Origin: Sclerurus mexicanus
Taxonomy: Eukaryota > Chordata > Aves > Passeriformes > Furnariidae
Reading direction: 5' to 3'
Length of the DNA stretch: 64,000 nt
Assembly: GCA_013396755.1 (NCBI GenBank)
Contig: VWZF01005998.1
Span: 124,001-188,000 of the forward strand
Shown here: piece by piece, positions 51,014 to 62,341 of the stretch
How the letters are laid out: every line of letters begins with the position of its first letter
Position numbering within the stretch: position 1 is the first letter of the stretch
Made by a program: the position numbers and the translations under genes
Notes under the pieces: model-generated
The model's input: only the letters and a program-made list of their open reading frames with translations
Databases searched by the model: none
Told to the model about the DNA's origin: nothing

Positions 51014-52437
51014 ACCATGATTTTTAAGGGCTGTTGGCATCCCTGGAGAGTGACAGTCATCAAGATGGAGAAAGTCATACTTTACCTCTTGTGGAATAAG
51101 TCATAAAAGATCACTTAATGCAGGCATTGTCCCATCACTCCCCACCACAGGGAGCAGAAGTAAGCTTTGCAGCCACGCACCTTAGTTCAACAGAGCTGTT
51201 CTGGGACTGCAAAACACTGCTTTCTGCTTCACAGGGTTCTCATATATTTATCCCGAGTTTCTAGAGATGGGTCAAATTATGTAAAAAATATTACACCATC
51301 AGTCCCTTGTCCGACTATCTAGTCTGTATCTATTTTAGGGATATGCTGCCATTTTTTATTTTCCAAAGAAACATACCTTCTTCTTCAATGTTCATCTTTC
51401 ATATCATTCTCCTTGTAGTTCTAGATTTCCTCTGTAAAGATTAAGCTTAACAGAGTACAAAGAAGTCAGATTTGCTCATCTTTCAAAGCTATGCTGCTGG
51501 GGTTAAAATCAGCACTTCTGAGAGATGTTATCAGCAGTCATCTCCATCCATGTCATCTCCTGATAGTTATGTGTGAAACTAGATCTCTTATATGAAGAGA
51601 TGTGGGTCTCATTTCTCATGATTCTATATGCTCTAGGACATATGAATACAGCTTGGTAAGAAAAAGTATTTAACAGCAAAATCTATAGTAGATGTACTTC
51701 ACATTTTAGTATATTTGCATTTTTTTTCTTTCACTTTTTATTTGTAGTGTTTGATGGCACAAACACTACATAAGCACCACATTTCTCAGTGCAAATGATC
51801 AACCTGAAGTTGCAACCTGAAGAGTAAGTGCCTGGTACTTCACTCTTTTTAAACATTTTACTACCTGAGTTGCTGGGCTTTTTTTAGTAGCTCTTCATTT
51901 AGTGGCTTAACTCCTGTCTTGTTTTTTAACAAGGTAGGCACAGATCCATTGAAGATGAGTATGATGAAAACAATTGAATAAAACCCACCATTTGTAATAT
52001 TGATCAACACTTTCCTGCTTATTACAAATAGAATTAGAAACCAGAAAAGTATTTAATTCAAATTAAATGCTTGGGAAAACAGAAAAAACAAGTTGCTGTG
52101 GTCAGCATGAAACAGGAAAAAAAATCGCATTATTGCTCAACCTGCTCCTTTCACAAAAACATTTGGTTCCTAACACATCAAGACAAATTAATTCACACAA
52201 AGACTTACTGCCCTTGAGTAAGGCTCCTTCTTCCTGACTCATGTTTTCTTTTATGCTCTTTATGTCCTTTCAAACTTGTTCCATGGGCACAGTGTACAGA
52301 TTTAATCTGCAGCCCAATATTTATAGTATAAAAACACCTCCTGGTAAAATTCACTTGCAAAAACACAGAAAACATAGTCCCTAATATCTGGTAAGTCAAT
52401 CTCCTTTCTTCCTTCACTTGATATTTCCTCACTGTGC

Positions 52438-52478
52438 AAAAAAAAAAAAAAAGGAAAAGGAAGATTAAAAAAAAAACC
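52438..52478. repeat. A-rich low-complexity tract
   Basis: Two A runs are separated by GGAAAAGGAAG. The lysine or phenylalanine runs in overlapping open frames come from this tract. Confidence 0.75.
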
Positions 52479-53629
52479 AAACAAATGAAATCCTTCTGTA
52501 TTTTCCCTTTTAAAAACAACTGCTTTTCACGCCATATAATAATAACTCACCTTCTTTCCTGTAATTCACCTTTTCTGGCAGGTGTATTACAAGTTCATGA
52601 AGCAGAGAAAAATGAAGTTATATTAATATTATTTATTACTGTAAACGTTCTAGTATCCTTGAACATAGCAATTTATTCTTCCTTCAGAACAAAACCACTA
52701 ACATACTCTGGTTTCCTGCTTCTCATTTACCCTCCATACATGTTTAGGTAAACATAAAAATTAACAAATAGGTTTTCTGATATAAAGCATATTAGAAGGA
52801 AGTCCTGCTCAAGGAAAACTTACCAATAGACAGAAATCCTCATCATTGAATTATTTCAATTATTAATAAATTATACAAATTATGGATAAGTCCTGACTGT
52901 TGCCACTTCTGCTGGAGGTGGAAAGATCCATCACTTTACCTAGTGCTTTTTATAATAAGTTACTATATGATTTTCATTTTATGTAAATCAAATCTTAAAC
53001 ATGTTCCATGAAAACACCAAGTACCTTTTAAACAACAAGCTATTTGATAGTTAAGTCATAGTAGCAAGACATATTTAACTGTGAGACAACCAAGCATAAC
53101 ATATATTTTTCTTTTGTTACCTAGAAACATATTACCTTGCTAGGGGTCATAGCATGACCAAGTATTACAATATTTGCAATCTACTGAAAGTCAGTTCCAC
53201 CCTCAAGTAATCTTAAACATTGCTTAAAAATTAACTTGAACTTGTAGTTACTCCATATTGTTCAAACCACATAAACTGAGAATGTAATATGTCCCATCTG
53301 ACATGCCTGTGAGACACAAGCTCTAATACCTTTTTATTTTTCAGCACATGAGCATGAAAGCTGCGATTTTTATACACAGGAGTAGGATCTGGACATAACT
53401 GAAGACCATCCAATAAATCTGGTAGAGCCTGGAAGAACTTGGAGCTCCTATTTTTAAGACTAATGATTGTGCCTTCTAACAGAGAGAAATTAAATATCAG
53501 CAAGCAAATGTTCCCTTGTATGGCACTGGCAATACTTTATAAGATGAGAGAAATGGAAATATATTATTGTAGAGAAGAGGGTACAGAGGACTGCTTATAA
53601 TAATTCTTCAGAATGCGAAAAATAATGAT

Positions 53630-53772
53630 GAAGAAAAAATGCATACTTTGAAAAAAAACAAAGAACTACTGGCATTCCTACAGAGCTTTTCTTAATATAA
53701 TATTGAAGAAAAAAATGCATAATTCGAAAAAAAACCCCAAAGAATCACTGGCATTCCTACAGAACTTTTCTT
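53630..53772. repeat. Imperfect direct repeat, two copies of ~65 bp
   Basis: Copies lie at 53630-53693 and 53705-53772, separated by 11 AT-rich bases. Both run GAAGAAAAAA-ATGCATA, an A run, then ACTGGCATTCCTACAGA and CTTTTCTT. They differ by a few substitutions and small indels, mainly in the A runs and in the middle (ACAAAGAACT versus CCCCAAAGAATC). This is a diverged local duplication, older than the one at 20617. Confidence 0.92.
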
Positions 53773-53943
53773 CCTGAAAGTATAATTAGTGTCGTACCTC
53801 TAAGTCAACTTTCCAAAGCACTTAGACTTAACCTAGCCCTACTACTATGAATGAGAGCTAGAGTAAGCAGTGCAAAAATCTTTAAGAATCTCATCAGGAA
53901 TATTTCAAACCACATTTGCTCATTGTGTGTACAAATTCTTACA

Positions 53944-54156
53944 ATCATACAAACAGTAAGGTTGGAAAAGACCTCTATGGTCATTGAGTCCAGCCGTTAA
54001 CCCAGCACTGCCATGTCACAACCAAACTACGTCCCCAAGCACCACGTCTGCCCATTTTTTGAATACTTCCAGGGACAGTGATTCCATCACTTCCCTGGGC
54101 AGCCTGTTCCAATGTTTGAACACCTTTTCAGTGAAGAAATCTTTCCTAATATCCCA
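53944..54156 (-). mobile_element. CR1 LINE fragment, 3' end, minus strand
   Basis: About 210 bases of CR1 3' end in reverse. It has 'AAGGTTGGAAAAGACCTC', 'AACCCAGCACTGCCATG', 'CCCAAGCACCACGTCTG', 'CCAGGGACAGTGATTCC' and 'CTGGGCAGCCTGTTCC', ending near 'TTCCTAATATCCC'. The terminal octamer region is eroded (AATCATACAAAC). It shares the CAGCACTGCCA and AAGCACCAC words with the copies at 13461 and 54662. Confidence 0.92.
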
Positions 54157-54661
54157 ATTGTTCAGAAATGCACAGGACTGCAGAATTCCAAGTCATGCAC
54201 TCCTGATTAAGAAACTCACACAGATTAAGAAATCCCCTTGACACTGCAGGAAAAAAAAGAAAAAAAGTATGAGACTTTCTTGAGAAAGCAAATTTTAGGA
54301 GGTATAGTGTGCTGGGATATAAACTTCATCCTAAAGCACTTTCTCACTAGATTTCACCACTCCTCTTTAAGAGCTGCATTGCAGTATCAGGGCAATACAG
54401 GAATTGATGAAGACTTTAAAGCACGCCCTTAGAGTGACAGGCTGGCACTGCACTGCTGCATCCTTGAGGCAATAGGGGGGAATAGCATTGCACAGTGAGG
54501 ACACGTGGATACAGGGGGGACAACTAAAGTGCAAAGCCCTCTTCAAAACAAGAACAGAACCTGGCCCAGCTGCGGTTTTTAACAAGATAAAGTGGGAGTG
54601 AGCTACATTTTCTAGCTAATGTGGGTCTTTTCTAAAGCAAATTTTGCAAAGAATCAATGAG
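54157..54661. other. Noncoding spacer between two CR1 copies
   Basis: About 500 bases with no gene or recognised repeat. The two short open frames here (54238-54432 plus, 54367-54585 minus) overlap and resemble nothing known. Confidence 0.6.
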
Positions 54662-54862
54662 TCATAGAATCTTTTATGTTGGAAGAGACCTCTCAGATCA
54701 TTGAGTCCAACCAGCACTGCCAAATCCACCACTAATCCATGTCTCTAAGCACCACATCTACCTGTTTTTCGAATGCTTCCAGGCACCTCACTGCTTTTCT
54801 GAGCAGTCTGTTCCAGTGCTTGACCACACTTTATGTGAAGAAATTTTTCCTAGAATCCAATG
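54662..54862 (-). mobile_element. CR1 LINE fragment, 3' end, minus strand
   Basis: About 200 bases of CR1 3' end in reverse. It starts with TCATAGAATC (terminal octamer complement), then 'GTTGGAAGAGACCTCTC', 'CCAGCACTGCCAAATCC', 'CTCTAAGCACCACATC' and 'GTCTGTTCCAGTGC', ending near 'TTCCTAGAATCC'. It is the same subfamily and orientation as the copy about 500 bases upstream. Both copies have their own 3' ends, so they are not halves of a single split insertion. Confidence 0.92.
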
Positions 54863-55710
54863 TAAGTACAAAGTACATGAGCACCAAATTCTCCCAAAGC
54901 ATGGATTCTCAAAGGAAAAACACACCAAAGATTGAGTGCAAGAATTTAGGAACTGCAATCTTTCAAGGGGTAGATGTCTAGATATTTCTAAATTTCATAT
55001 CATACTGAATAAATGCCATCCCTCTTTGCTATGCAGATATTTTTGAATCTTAATGAGTTATTTGAGTGATAACCAGCAGCTATATTTGTTGAAAAATGAA
55101 TGCACTGAAGTGATAAGATTCTATTTTAATATTTATGAATTTTAAGCTTCATAGAAACATTGAAATGTGATAAATATCAGTGAAAGTTTTCTCCGGCTGC
55201 TGAAACTGAGATTAGAATAATGTTTTGGAATGTGGTCTATTCATACATTTCAAAGAAAAAGACAACAAAAAAGTCTAAACTGCTCTCCCTCCTCTCAGGC
55301 CTACAGCAATAATGAACGATTTACAAGAAACTTTCCAAAGCTGAAAGCCACCAAATTCTTATTTATTAAAACATTTGCCTTTTTTCCATTTTCTATTAGT
55401 CATCTGTGCAAAAGAATTACAAGCAGCATTTATAGGACTGGAATAACACTAAGGGCAGTAGGCTGCAATGTACCTGTAATCCAAGTTCTTATGTCAAATA
55501 AAATAATAAAATGCTTAAAGATTTTAGAAAATATTTTTAGGGGATACACTGGAAATAGTCATAACTTGCATTATAATACAATTCTGAGAAAACTCAAAAG
55601 ATAATTTAGCTGCTCTAGCTAGCCTTGCGCCCATACCATGATCCCTCCAGCAATGTAACCAATTGTCTGTCTCCCAGCCTATCCAACTGGAATGATTAAA
55701 TGAACCAGTT

Positions 55711-55730
55711 AAAATAATAATAATAAAAAA
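55711..55730. repeat. (AAT)n microsatellite
   Basis: Four AAT units run into an A run. It is a short simple tract. Confidence 0.75.
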
Positions 55731-58700
55731 ATCTACTCTTAACTGCATTCTCATTTTGCCTTTTTTAGAAATGGCTCATGAGCAACAGTGTGCAAATATA
55801 TCACTCCTCACAGGGCTTGTGGGTGTCCCACCTCTCACAGCGGCAGAATACTAACGCTTCCCAAAAGTGGTTATTATATATTTATGGAAAAGACAGATAA
55901 TGGAATGAATCAATTTATTCAACTGCATTGTCTTCAAAACAGTCAGGTTAAGCCTGAATTTTACAGTGTAGCTCTTCTGGTAAGTGTCTCTAAAGACCAA
56001 GCCTGGGCACCCTCTGTAAACCTCCCCAGGCACAGGCAGTGGTTAAAAACACTAAAATGCCAAACCAGGCTGGTTGTAAACTGTCTGTAGGTGGTCTGGA
56101 ATGGGTCTGAATGTTCATTCTGTGACTCACCACCTTATCCTTTACCAAAAAATTTACGAGAGCAGGAACCTCAGCTGGCTTAGATTTACCAACAAAAATT
56201 TGAGGTTTAGAATATGCAACAAAAGGTGATTGTTGCAGAGATAGAAATAATTTTTGAACAAATGAAGCTGCAATTTTTCCACTGCTGCTGGGGCCACATT
56301 CAGCTGACTAACAAAAACAGTACCAGGTTTAAGGTCTGATGCAGCACTCAGTGAACTAAATAACAAGACCCTCTACTCTTGCTGTAATATTCTGTTTATC
56401 AATTTTTATACTGAATATAACTTGTATAACTTTATCCTAAGGAATATTAAGGCAATAATATATACTTCTTTGAGATTTTCTCTGATGTTTCATTTTAGTT
56501 TAATTTCCTAAATAAATCTGCATATGGTGCTGACAAAATAAATTTTAAATCCAACAAGGCAATTTCATCACTATCCTTGTAAGAATTTTCTATTTGCAAA
56601 CTATTAGTGCTAATTACACTACCCAGTGTTTCTATTACAACTGCCATTGATGGAAATATTGTGGGTTTTTTAACATTACTTCTTGAAACAAAAAGCACTT
56701 GCCTTAATGATTTAATATTTTGTTTTAGACAGTTTTTTATACAGCTGTTATCTTATCCTTCTGATATCTGAGCACTCATTATAGGGTCCCAGCATAACCT
56801 GCTAACAAGTGCTGGCCAATTTTGACAGGACAATTAACAAAAATAAATCAAAGTGCTATGCCTTTGTCATTTAAAACCATAACCAGCACCAAACCAAGAT
56901 GTCAATTCAATAGCACCCACTAATGACTACAGTTTGAGTATTCTCCTTTCTAAATATTCTCTTCTTTAGACATGAATTCATCAGGAAAAAAGAATTCAGT
57001 AGCAAATAAACAGAGTAAAAAGCTCTTCAAAATGAAAAACTAGTATTTATCCAATGAATAACCTTTACTCAGGCAAGGGAAGTGCAGTATGACTAAGGAA
57101 AGGAGGAGAAAAATGGGGAATGATTAAATGATTTAGATCACAGTAATCTATAATCTCATTTCCATTCAGTTCCATTTGCACAGGCTACAGTCTTTCTTCT
57201 TGCCATAGTTCAAGAAAGAATATTCTTCTTTGAAAAATAAATGCAATTACGGTTATAAAGAATTTTTTGTGCAGAAATGCACTGGGTTACTAATTGCTGC
57301 ATGCATTTTCACAGTGGTTATATGGTACAATAAGACTGCCAGATAAAGCCCATTAATTGGTAGGTTATAAGACAATCTAATTTATTTTTTATTTATTATG
57401 GAAGGCAAAAATATTTTTATTTTTACCACTACATTTAAAAATTATAATTAGCTCTTCAATCAGTGTATTTTATGGTACTGAATAGCTACACCAGTTCTGT
57501 TTAATGTCCAGTAAAGCATACTGTTAAGAATTGTAGGTGTGTTAGTGTTGTAGCATCTCTATAAATTAGAGGAAATTAGAGAAATCTAACACTATGCTGT
57601 TTTTCACACAAATAGAGATGATTTCCAAGCATCAGAGAAATCCTGAAGAATCTCTCCCTGCTTTTCACTCACTTTTCCAACTCTCTCCTCTCTCTTCCAA
57701 TCAGTTATGCTTGCTCCGAAGAAAGGAAGATCTCTTTGGTAGTTGTGTCCTCAGAGCAAATATACATGAACAACTGGTTTGAAAAGACAAGTTTTAGCCA
57801 AAAGAACATTTGAAAGTGTAGGTCCCAGGTGGAAGAAGAAACTTCTTTGACTGTCAGACATCCATTATTAAAAGAGCAAGTTTGGTGCTTTCTGCTACCT
57901 GACTCAACTGTTGACCAATGAATTCAATCCAAACTCTGGCCCTCAGATTTAAATTTTTTTATGGTTCACAGTGAATACAAACAAGCCAGGGAATCTGTTC
58001 CCTTTAATTCCTGTTTGCTTCCATGCATTTGCTTTTCCTGTTCCATGAGTTGCTGGAGCATAGAAGTTGACTTTCAACCAGCTGGAATCTCCTGCTTCAG
58101 CTGATGTTTTAGTTAAACATCTCTACTTGCTGCAGCTGAGACAGGTTTTTCCTGCCCATATGGAAGGAAATAACATCTACATATAGGATACAGCATACAG
58201 GGAAAATTGTTTATACAAGACATAACTGATGATGACATTTAACTCTCCTTAGTATTGATTTGTGAAGGCTGGAGGTTGGCCATTTTCAGAAACGGATCCC
58301 CAGTCAGAGAATGCATTTCTTTTTCTGGTTTATAGAAGCCCAAATTTGCCAGTTCTGTCTCACTCCATCAGACTTTGTTTGCCTGTCTCCATGAGCAGTA
58401 GGTGCAGATGAAGACAGATGTCTGGCTCTTGCAAATTTAGTTTTCTAAGTGGCCTTTTTCACTCATTGCATGGCTTTTTCTCTAAGACCTCTATTGTATG
58501 CCAGTTTATAGCACATTGAAAAGCAATGCTGTATCAGGGTGTCAAGGAACAGACTTGTCTTCACACTACCACTACCTTTATTCTAGCTTGCTTTTCTTGC
58601 TTTACTGCATGGCTAAACCAGAACTTTCTAATTCACTTTCTATTCTGAAGATGTCTTGGTGACAATGTATGCCTGCTCACTCAGACCTATAAACCTCAAT

Positions 58701-60576
58701 ATATGCAGTAGAAGATGGTCATGGAACTGACTGTCACTGCACCCCTACTTACAGCCTCTGAAGGACTGGGCAGCTACAGTCCAAGATGCTTACTGAAACC
58801 AGCAGGGTTCATTGTGCTAATGTCAGCTTATTTTGGATCATGTCATGTTTAGGTCAAAGGATTTCTGCCACAATAAAAAGGCTGTCAAATTGGGATGGAA
58901 AGTTTTCAACTGCCTTTCCCCCCTCCCCCTGCCTTCTTTTTTTAATAATAAATAAACATAAATAACACAAAACATTCCAGACACTGAAACATTTTCAAAG
59001 AGTTCCTATAATGGATATCTAGCAATGTTTTCAAGCATATTCCTAATTTTCCAGGCAAGATGGCTCTTGTTTAAGCAAGAGGATATTTTCTGCCATCCTG
59101 CTACTGCTATGAGCACAAGGATAGAAACACACACAATCAAACACAAGGCACATTGAACTCACTTCCTCAGTACAAGTATCATAGGCTTTTGGTGTTTTAA
59201 ACTCACCAGCAGCCTTGGTAAACAGTGTATTGAACAGCAATATTGAATTTCTAGCTCTGCTTTGGCAGGACAGGTGAGAAATATAGTGCAATGCAGGGCA
59301 CTAAGATGTTACGAGATTGGACATGGGCAAGGTAAGCAACAAGAGGTAATTAAAAGGATTCATTTTCTTTGCAGAAAACGTACAGATACTAGATAGTGTA
59401 GACTGCATATGCGACATCCAAGCATGGTCATGACAACTGTCATTGCAGCCCGATTTGAAAAGAGACAAAAAGAGAGAGGCTAAAACTTGACTAAATAACA
59501 TGAAGGAAACATAGGGTAAATAATTTTGTGCAATCTTTCATATAGTCAAATTTCTAAAGGGAATTAGATGAAAACCCTATGCCCAGGACATTTCTACTCT
59601 CAGAGCAGAAACGCACAGCAAATAAAACAATCAAGATCTAATTTCTGTGGCAGGAGGATGAGATACATGGGATACACTTTCTGTTTTTCAAGTCCCTGAG
59701 CTTTTTCAGTTCCTGAAAATTCATCACAGCATCTCAAGAAAATGTTTCAAAGCTTTAGAAAGAGCGCATAACCCTCCTAGCTCTCAGAGCTCATTCCCCT
59801 GGCAGTGTTTCAGAGTACAATTCCACCTCCAAGTTTCTTTACAGCAGCACAGGAGTTTTCTGCCTTTCCCTTCTCCATCCTCTCACATGTTATTGGACCT
59901 TCAGTGATGCTGACTCAACTGCTTTTGCGCTAAACTAATTTTGTGAAACCTTTTGGGTTACATAAACCCTTTCCCACCTACTCTCCCCCCCTTCTTTTTT
60001 TTCTTTTTGAGCTGTGATCTGTTCCGTAGTCTGATGAATCAGTAATTGATGGGGTAATAAACCATGGTGCATGTGGGGAGACGGAGGGTAAGTAGCGTCT
60101 GGGAGTAGTAAAGAATGGGAAACTCCAGCCTGCTTTACCATGGTGTTGCCTTTTTGAAATCATGTTTTGTCTTTGAAGTGAAACAGATGGTTTTGAGCAT
60201 CCTGAGCATGCAGATGGCACAAGAAGCTGCAGGCACCTGCCAGATGAAACACTGGGTGGGACTGAGACAGCCCCTGAGCTGTTCTACGCTGCAGAGATAT
60301 TAGTGTGTGCTTTAGTGAGCATGCTCCAGCTACCCAAGTAACAAAGAAAATCATTAAAATAAAGGAATTTTAAGTACAGTCAGTCCATTAATTTAAGTTT
60401 CAGAACATACAGATCCTATTCCATCAAAATTTGGCATGGTGAGCAGGTGGAGGTACAGCTGCTACACTGCAAGTGAATCCCAGGAACAATTCTGCTATTC
60501 AGAGAATATCTGTTCTCAGGAGTAACAAAAGTGAGTAAGGTGGGATAATTAACTGATATAGTACAATGCTTCAGTT

Positions 60577-60588
60577 TATATATATATA
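60577..60588. repeat. (TA)n microsatellite
   Basis: About six TA units. It is short and probably variable. Confidence 0.7.
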
Positions 60589-60743
60589 GTACAAAGTCAG
60601 TTTATACTGAATCAGTCAGGGACAGACCATTTAATGCATTATTGGCATTACCTAAACCATACACCTGTATTATGAGAGATGTGATGTTATGATATGTTAT
60701 ATTATGAAAGAAGAGTGGAAAGATTTATATGTTGTATGATCAT

Positions 60744-60784
60744 AAAAAAACCCCAAACAATCAAAAACAAAACCAACCAAAACA
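60744..60784. repeat. A/C-rich low-complexity tract
   Basis: Irregular AAAACC and AACAAA units. It is simple low complexity. Confidence 0.7.
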
Positions 60785-62316
60785 GTCCTGAGCTTACAAG
60801 AGAAGAATAAAAAAACAGCTGGATACGGGTAGTTGCAGAGAACAGAAGAAAAAAGGACCTTTAGTCAGCTGGACAGGCTACAGTCTTTACACACCTTGTC
60901 CATTTATTCTTCAGTTATTTTTACAACCAAAAGGTTTTTGCCAACATGAGACTTGAGGAGGACCAATAAAATATTCCAATAATGGGTATACAGCAGAATC
61001 AGCAGAACAGACCCACATCTAATTCAATTAGGTCAATTAGACCTGCCCTATAAAATCTTGTTTAAAACTACATAAATTGCTCCGCTTTTTCACTTTATAC
61101 ATGTAGTTGATAGATACCAAAGACAGGACATTAGTCTAGAGAGATCTTTGATCTTTCCGATTATGGTCATACTCTTGCTCGCATGTTCACAGAAATGCAC
61201 AAATTAAGAACCTAAAACATTCCTTTCTCATAATGAAGATTAACTACATCCTATTTTATAATGGTTTTTATCTACTAGCTTTAAATTAGCCTGGAAAGAA
61301 AAGCATTACTTTTCTTTGCTGCTCTTACACCTCTGGTGTTACTAGAACATTGAGAAAGCCCCAACGCCTTCCCACATTCAGTGTCCAACATCATTCCTTC
61401 ATAATTACCTTTGACCAGGGTGCAAAGTGAGTGGAAAAAGAAGATAAATGTTCATGATTACTAAATGAGCTGTTGACAAAAACAATAGTTAGGTTCATAA
61501 CTGGTTATCATAATTAACTTAGTGAAATATTATTCAGTTGTAAGGAATTATTGTCAACAGATACCTTCTGCATGCCATGCTGTTGCTTACAAGATGAGAA
61601 TACAGGTCCCATCTGAGATGACAATTTCTGCTAGAAATTTAAATTAGACCTTCCCTCCTTCACTCTGCCACATTGGAAAAGGAATCAAAGAAATATCTAG
61701 AGAAAATTATTGAGCCACTTTTTCTTTCCCAGTGTTTGTGGAATGACAGCCACTCATTCCTTATTACCCTTTTTCTTGTTTTGAAGTATTCTTCAATTGT
61801 TTTCTGTTCCGGTACCATATTTGATTGATCCCCTATTTTTATTGGTTTTAATCTTTTCACTAATGCACCAAATATTTTGTTTGTTGGGATGAACACTGGC
61901 TGAATACTGCATAAGCTAAAATCCCCTCACTGTTTACTTTTTCCTCTCTCATTCCAGACACTTTCTCCTTTCCCCTGTCTGTATATATAAGCTGTTGATT
62001 TTGCATGTGATCCAGAGATTATCATAGTCCCAGAGTTATCATCCTATTATCCTGCTAATACTGAAACAAAATCATTCAATTCAGCAAAATTTCCATTTTG
62101 TGAATAATTATTTTCAATTAAACAAAATGCTGTCTGTAATGAGATGTTACTTTGCCATTTGTACCACTGAGCTTTCTTCTTTCCCTTTCTTAGTAATTAT
62201 TCAGGGCATTGCCACCTGAAGATTTTGCAAGTTTCCCAAAAGTTGACACCCAAGACTTAGCTGGAGTACTGACAAATTTCTCCATCTCTCTGATGACATT
62301 TATTTCTGATTTTAAA

Positions 62317-62341
62317 AAATGAGACCTTAATGGTCTCATTT
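62317..62341. repeat. Perfect inverted repeat (10-bp arms, 5-nt loop)
   Basis: The left arm AAATGAGACC (62317-62326) and right arm GGTCTCATTT (62332-62341) are exact complements around TTAAT. It can form a hairpin in DNA or RNA. There is no neighbouring gene to make it a terminator, and birds do not use such terminators for most genes, so no role is assigned. Confidence 0.9.

Larger units (their letters stand above)
51014..53943. other. Noncoding DNA with a small imperfect duplication
   Basis: I see no gene. It contains an A-rich tract at 52438-52478 and the 64/68-base direct repeat at 53630-53772. Overlapping small frames around 52205-52750 are driven by the A/T runs. Confidence 0.6.

Noticed and set aside
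60050..60310. Donor-like GGGTAAGTAG near 60087 with neighbouring open frames
   Set aside because: There is no matching acceptor or coherent reading frame. Isolated GTAAGT words are common.
61660..61929. Protein-like minus-strand frame rich in charged residues
   Set aside because: The frame opens after a stop, begins with GTG rather than ATG and matches no family I know. About 90 open codons is expected by chance somewhere in the window.
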